A stretch of DNA of 15,939 nucleotides, taken from Jaenimonas drosophilae (lineage: Eukaryota; Euglenozoa; Kinetoplastea; Trypanosomatida; Trypanosomatidae). The notes beneath the pieces are model-generated. The model ran no database searches. It had not been told where the DNA came from and saw only the letters and a program-made list of their open reading frames with translations. The translations under genes were made by a program, and so were the position numbers. The stretch is from NCBI GenBank assembly GCA_030849065.1, contig JASAON010001350.1, forward strand, positions 1 through 15,939, read 5' to 3'. Of the stretch, positions 14,661 to 15,939 are shown piece after piece. Numbering within the stretch: the first letter of the stretch is position 1; each line of letters opens with the position of its first letter.

Positions 14661-14778
14661 TCAAGCTACCATTCTACTGCAGTTCCAGTTTACTGTGCAA
14701 AGACCTTTCTTCATCATCTTCCGCCGCTGAGCCAGCTTCTTGTACTCCTCCCTCATTGCCGCGCTGGAGCACAGCACG

Positions 14779-15939
14779 ATGCCGCACTGCCGCGATACGC
14801 TTCTTGTCGCACTGGTGCTCCTCATCAGCACCTTGATTCCCTTGGCAGCTTCAGTGACTCAGTTGACTGGGGCCTATGAACTAAGACGACTGAGAAACAC
14901 AGAGTTTTTTCAGTTCTATGTCATTGGGCATGAAGCAGCTGTGAGGGCTGGCTCTGACGCGCTGGAATACAAAATGTCTTCCTCCGCAGTCTATGGGCCA
15001 GACGGCTACAGCATCTTCAAGACCTTGTCGAAGGGCAACATGGCAATGATCGGGCCGGCAGGCACCTCTCTGACATATGATTTGTACGCATCCAGTGGAA
15101 GTGTACAAAAGCACGACTTTATAGCCTTCGGACCGGTTGCACAAACTTCAGACTTCGAGTCACCGAAGCCGTCTTATGAGAAGTACATACCTCAAATTTT
15201 GTGGACGATGCCATCGGAGCAAGCCCAGGCTATGGCGTTACTTGTGAGGTTGGCTGAGCGTGACTTGTTCCCCTTTCGTCAAACATTCCACCGAACAATG
15301 ACCCTATCTATTGGCGCTGCATCCCAGTCTCTGTATAAGTTGGTTGCACCGAAGTTCTTCTGCAGCATTCGCTACGCTGTTTCGGAGCATGTGTTCAATG
15401 CGGACGATTACAAGAAAGGAATCACAGATTACCAACCTGGTATTGTGTACTTGTACAACTACGCAGACAACTCAGGTTGGAACAACCGTCTGATCACAGA
15501 CACCACTCTCATCTCGATGAACTCTACCATTGTCACCACATTTGAGCAGTATTACGCACTCATAAAGCTGCTGCAAGACAAAGTGTATGCTGGCCATACT
15601 GTACTTCCACCGGACAATTTCCTGACAACTTCACCTGTCCCTGGTGGAGATGCAACCGAGTACGCTGCTACACAAGACTTTTTGACTCAGGCAGCTGACT
15701 GGTTTGCGCCACTCATGCTTAATTATGACCTTCTCAGTATGATGGCTGGTTGGGCATCGGGTACTGCATTGATGCAAGCACTGAACAAGTACACGGGGCG
15801 GTATGTGAACAATCGTGGTTCGTTTTACAATCGCATGTACGATTCCCAGAACAGTTATGCGGTGTCGGACTTGTTTATTGGAACCCACGGAGAGGGGCGG
15901 AAGACGTGCAGCTCTGAAGCAGCCAAACAGGGGATGCTG
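14779..15939 (+). CDS. Receptor-type adenylate cyclase-like protein, second paralogue (3' truncated by window)
   Basis: A 387-codon open frame runs from ATG 14779 to the last base of the window with no stop. An in-frame TGA at 14728-14730 and no other upstream ATG fix the start. Residues 1-25 are a clear signal peptide with hydrophobic core LLVALVLLISTLIPLA. The rest parallels the ectodomain of the protein at 9145-13257: MMAGWASGTALMQALNKYTG from residue 321 matches the other protein's block from residue 315, and a Leu-Phe-Ile-Gly block and a Lys-Gln-Gly block follow in the same order. Elsewhere the two are well diverged, so the duplication is not recent. The membrane segment and cyclase domain would lie outside the window, so whether this copy is catalytic cannot be said. 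Probably a surface receptor of the same tandem family. Confidence 0.85.
   Translation, partial: MPHCRDTLLVALVLLISTLIPLAASVTQLTGAYELRRLRNTEFFQFYVIGHEAAVRAGSDALEYKMSSSAVYGPDGYSIFKTLSKGNMAMIGPAGTSLTYDLYASSGSVQKHDFIAFGPVAQTSDFESPKPSYEKYIPQILWTMPSEQAQAMALLVRLAERDLFPFRQTFHRTMTLSIGAASQSLYKLVAPKFFCSIRYAVSEHVFNADDYKKGITDYQPGIVYLYNYADNSGWNNRLITDTTLISMNSTIVTTFEQYYALIKLLQDKVYAGHTVLPPDNFLTTSPVPGGDATEYAATQDFLTQAADWFAPLMLNYDLLSMMAGWASGTALMQALNKYTGRYVNNRGSFYNRMYDSQNSYAVSDLFIGTHGEGRKTCSSEAAKQGML

Larger units (their letters stand above)
13258..14778 (+). other. Pyrimidine-rich intergenic region
   Basis: The 1.5 kb between the two receptor genes is T/C-rich on the + strand, typical of kinetoplastid 3' UTR plus spacer. 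It contains at least three splice-acceptor-like tracts (listed separately) and a further AG after a pyrimidine run at 14321-14337. No large ORF begins with ATG here; the open frames encode Phe/Leu/Ser/Val-rich strings expected from the base composition. Only one short ORF directly behind an acceptor is worth noting. Confidence 0.6.

Overview
The window looks like nuclear DNA of a kinetoplastid flagellate, most likely a trypanosome. All large genes are intronless and on the + strand. Their starts follow polypyrimidine tract plus AG signals of the kind used for spliced-leader trans-splicing. The host genes belong to the trypanosome receptor-type adenylate cyclase family, and a mobile element of the VIPER/TATE/Ngaro type (tyrosine-recombinase retrotransposon) is present. 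The species cannot be fixed from the sequence.

Layout. Positions 1-710 are a C-rich stretch without a convincing gene; it ends in a degenerate telomere-like G-rich run. Positions 711-8854 are an apparently intact 8.1 kb retroelement bounded by 216 bp direct repeats (711-926 and 8639-8854, 209/216 identical, no indels). Inside are ORF1 (994-2085, Gag-like), ORF2 (2256-6578 from its first ATG, but open back to 2049) and ORF3 (6608-8365, reverse transcriptase plus RNase H). ORF2 carries an N-terminal Ulp1/C48-like cysteine protease, a roughly 600-residue low-complexity linker, a second cysteine protease region resembling ubiquitin-specific (C19) peptidases, and a C-terminal tyrosine recombinase.

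The most striking observation is at the ORF1/ORF2 junction. A slippery heptamer A AAA AAT sits directly before the ORF1 stop codon, inside a 37-nt overlap of the two frames. After a 6-nt spacer comes a perfect 8-bp stem with a nested 4-bp stem. This is the textbook layout of a -1 programmed ribosomal frameshift and would give a Gag-protease-protease-recombinase fusion of about 1861 residues. I am not aware of this being described for such elements. ORF3 has no comparable signal and probably starts at its own ATG 29 nt after ORF2.

Downstream of the element, 9145-13257 encodes a large type I membrane protein related to receptor-type adenylate cyclases. Its intracellular cyclase domain has lost the metal-binding acidic residues, so it is probably a pseudo-cyclase receptor. 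After a 1.5 kb pyrimidine-rich intergenic region with several splice-acceptor-like tracts, a second, diverged paralogue starts at 14779 and runs off the window end. The element therefore sits in the same orientation just upstream of a tandem receptor family, and its 3' repeat ends 290 bp before the first receptor's start codon.
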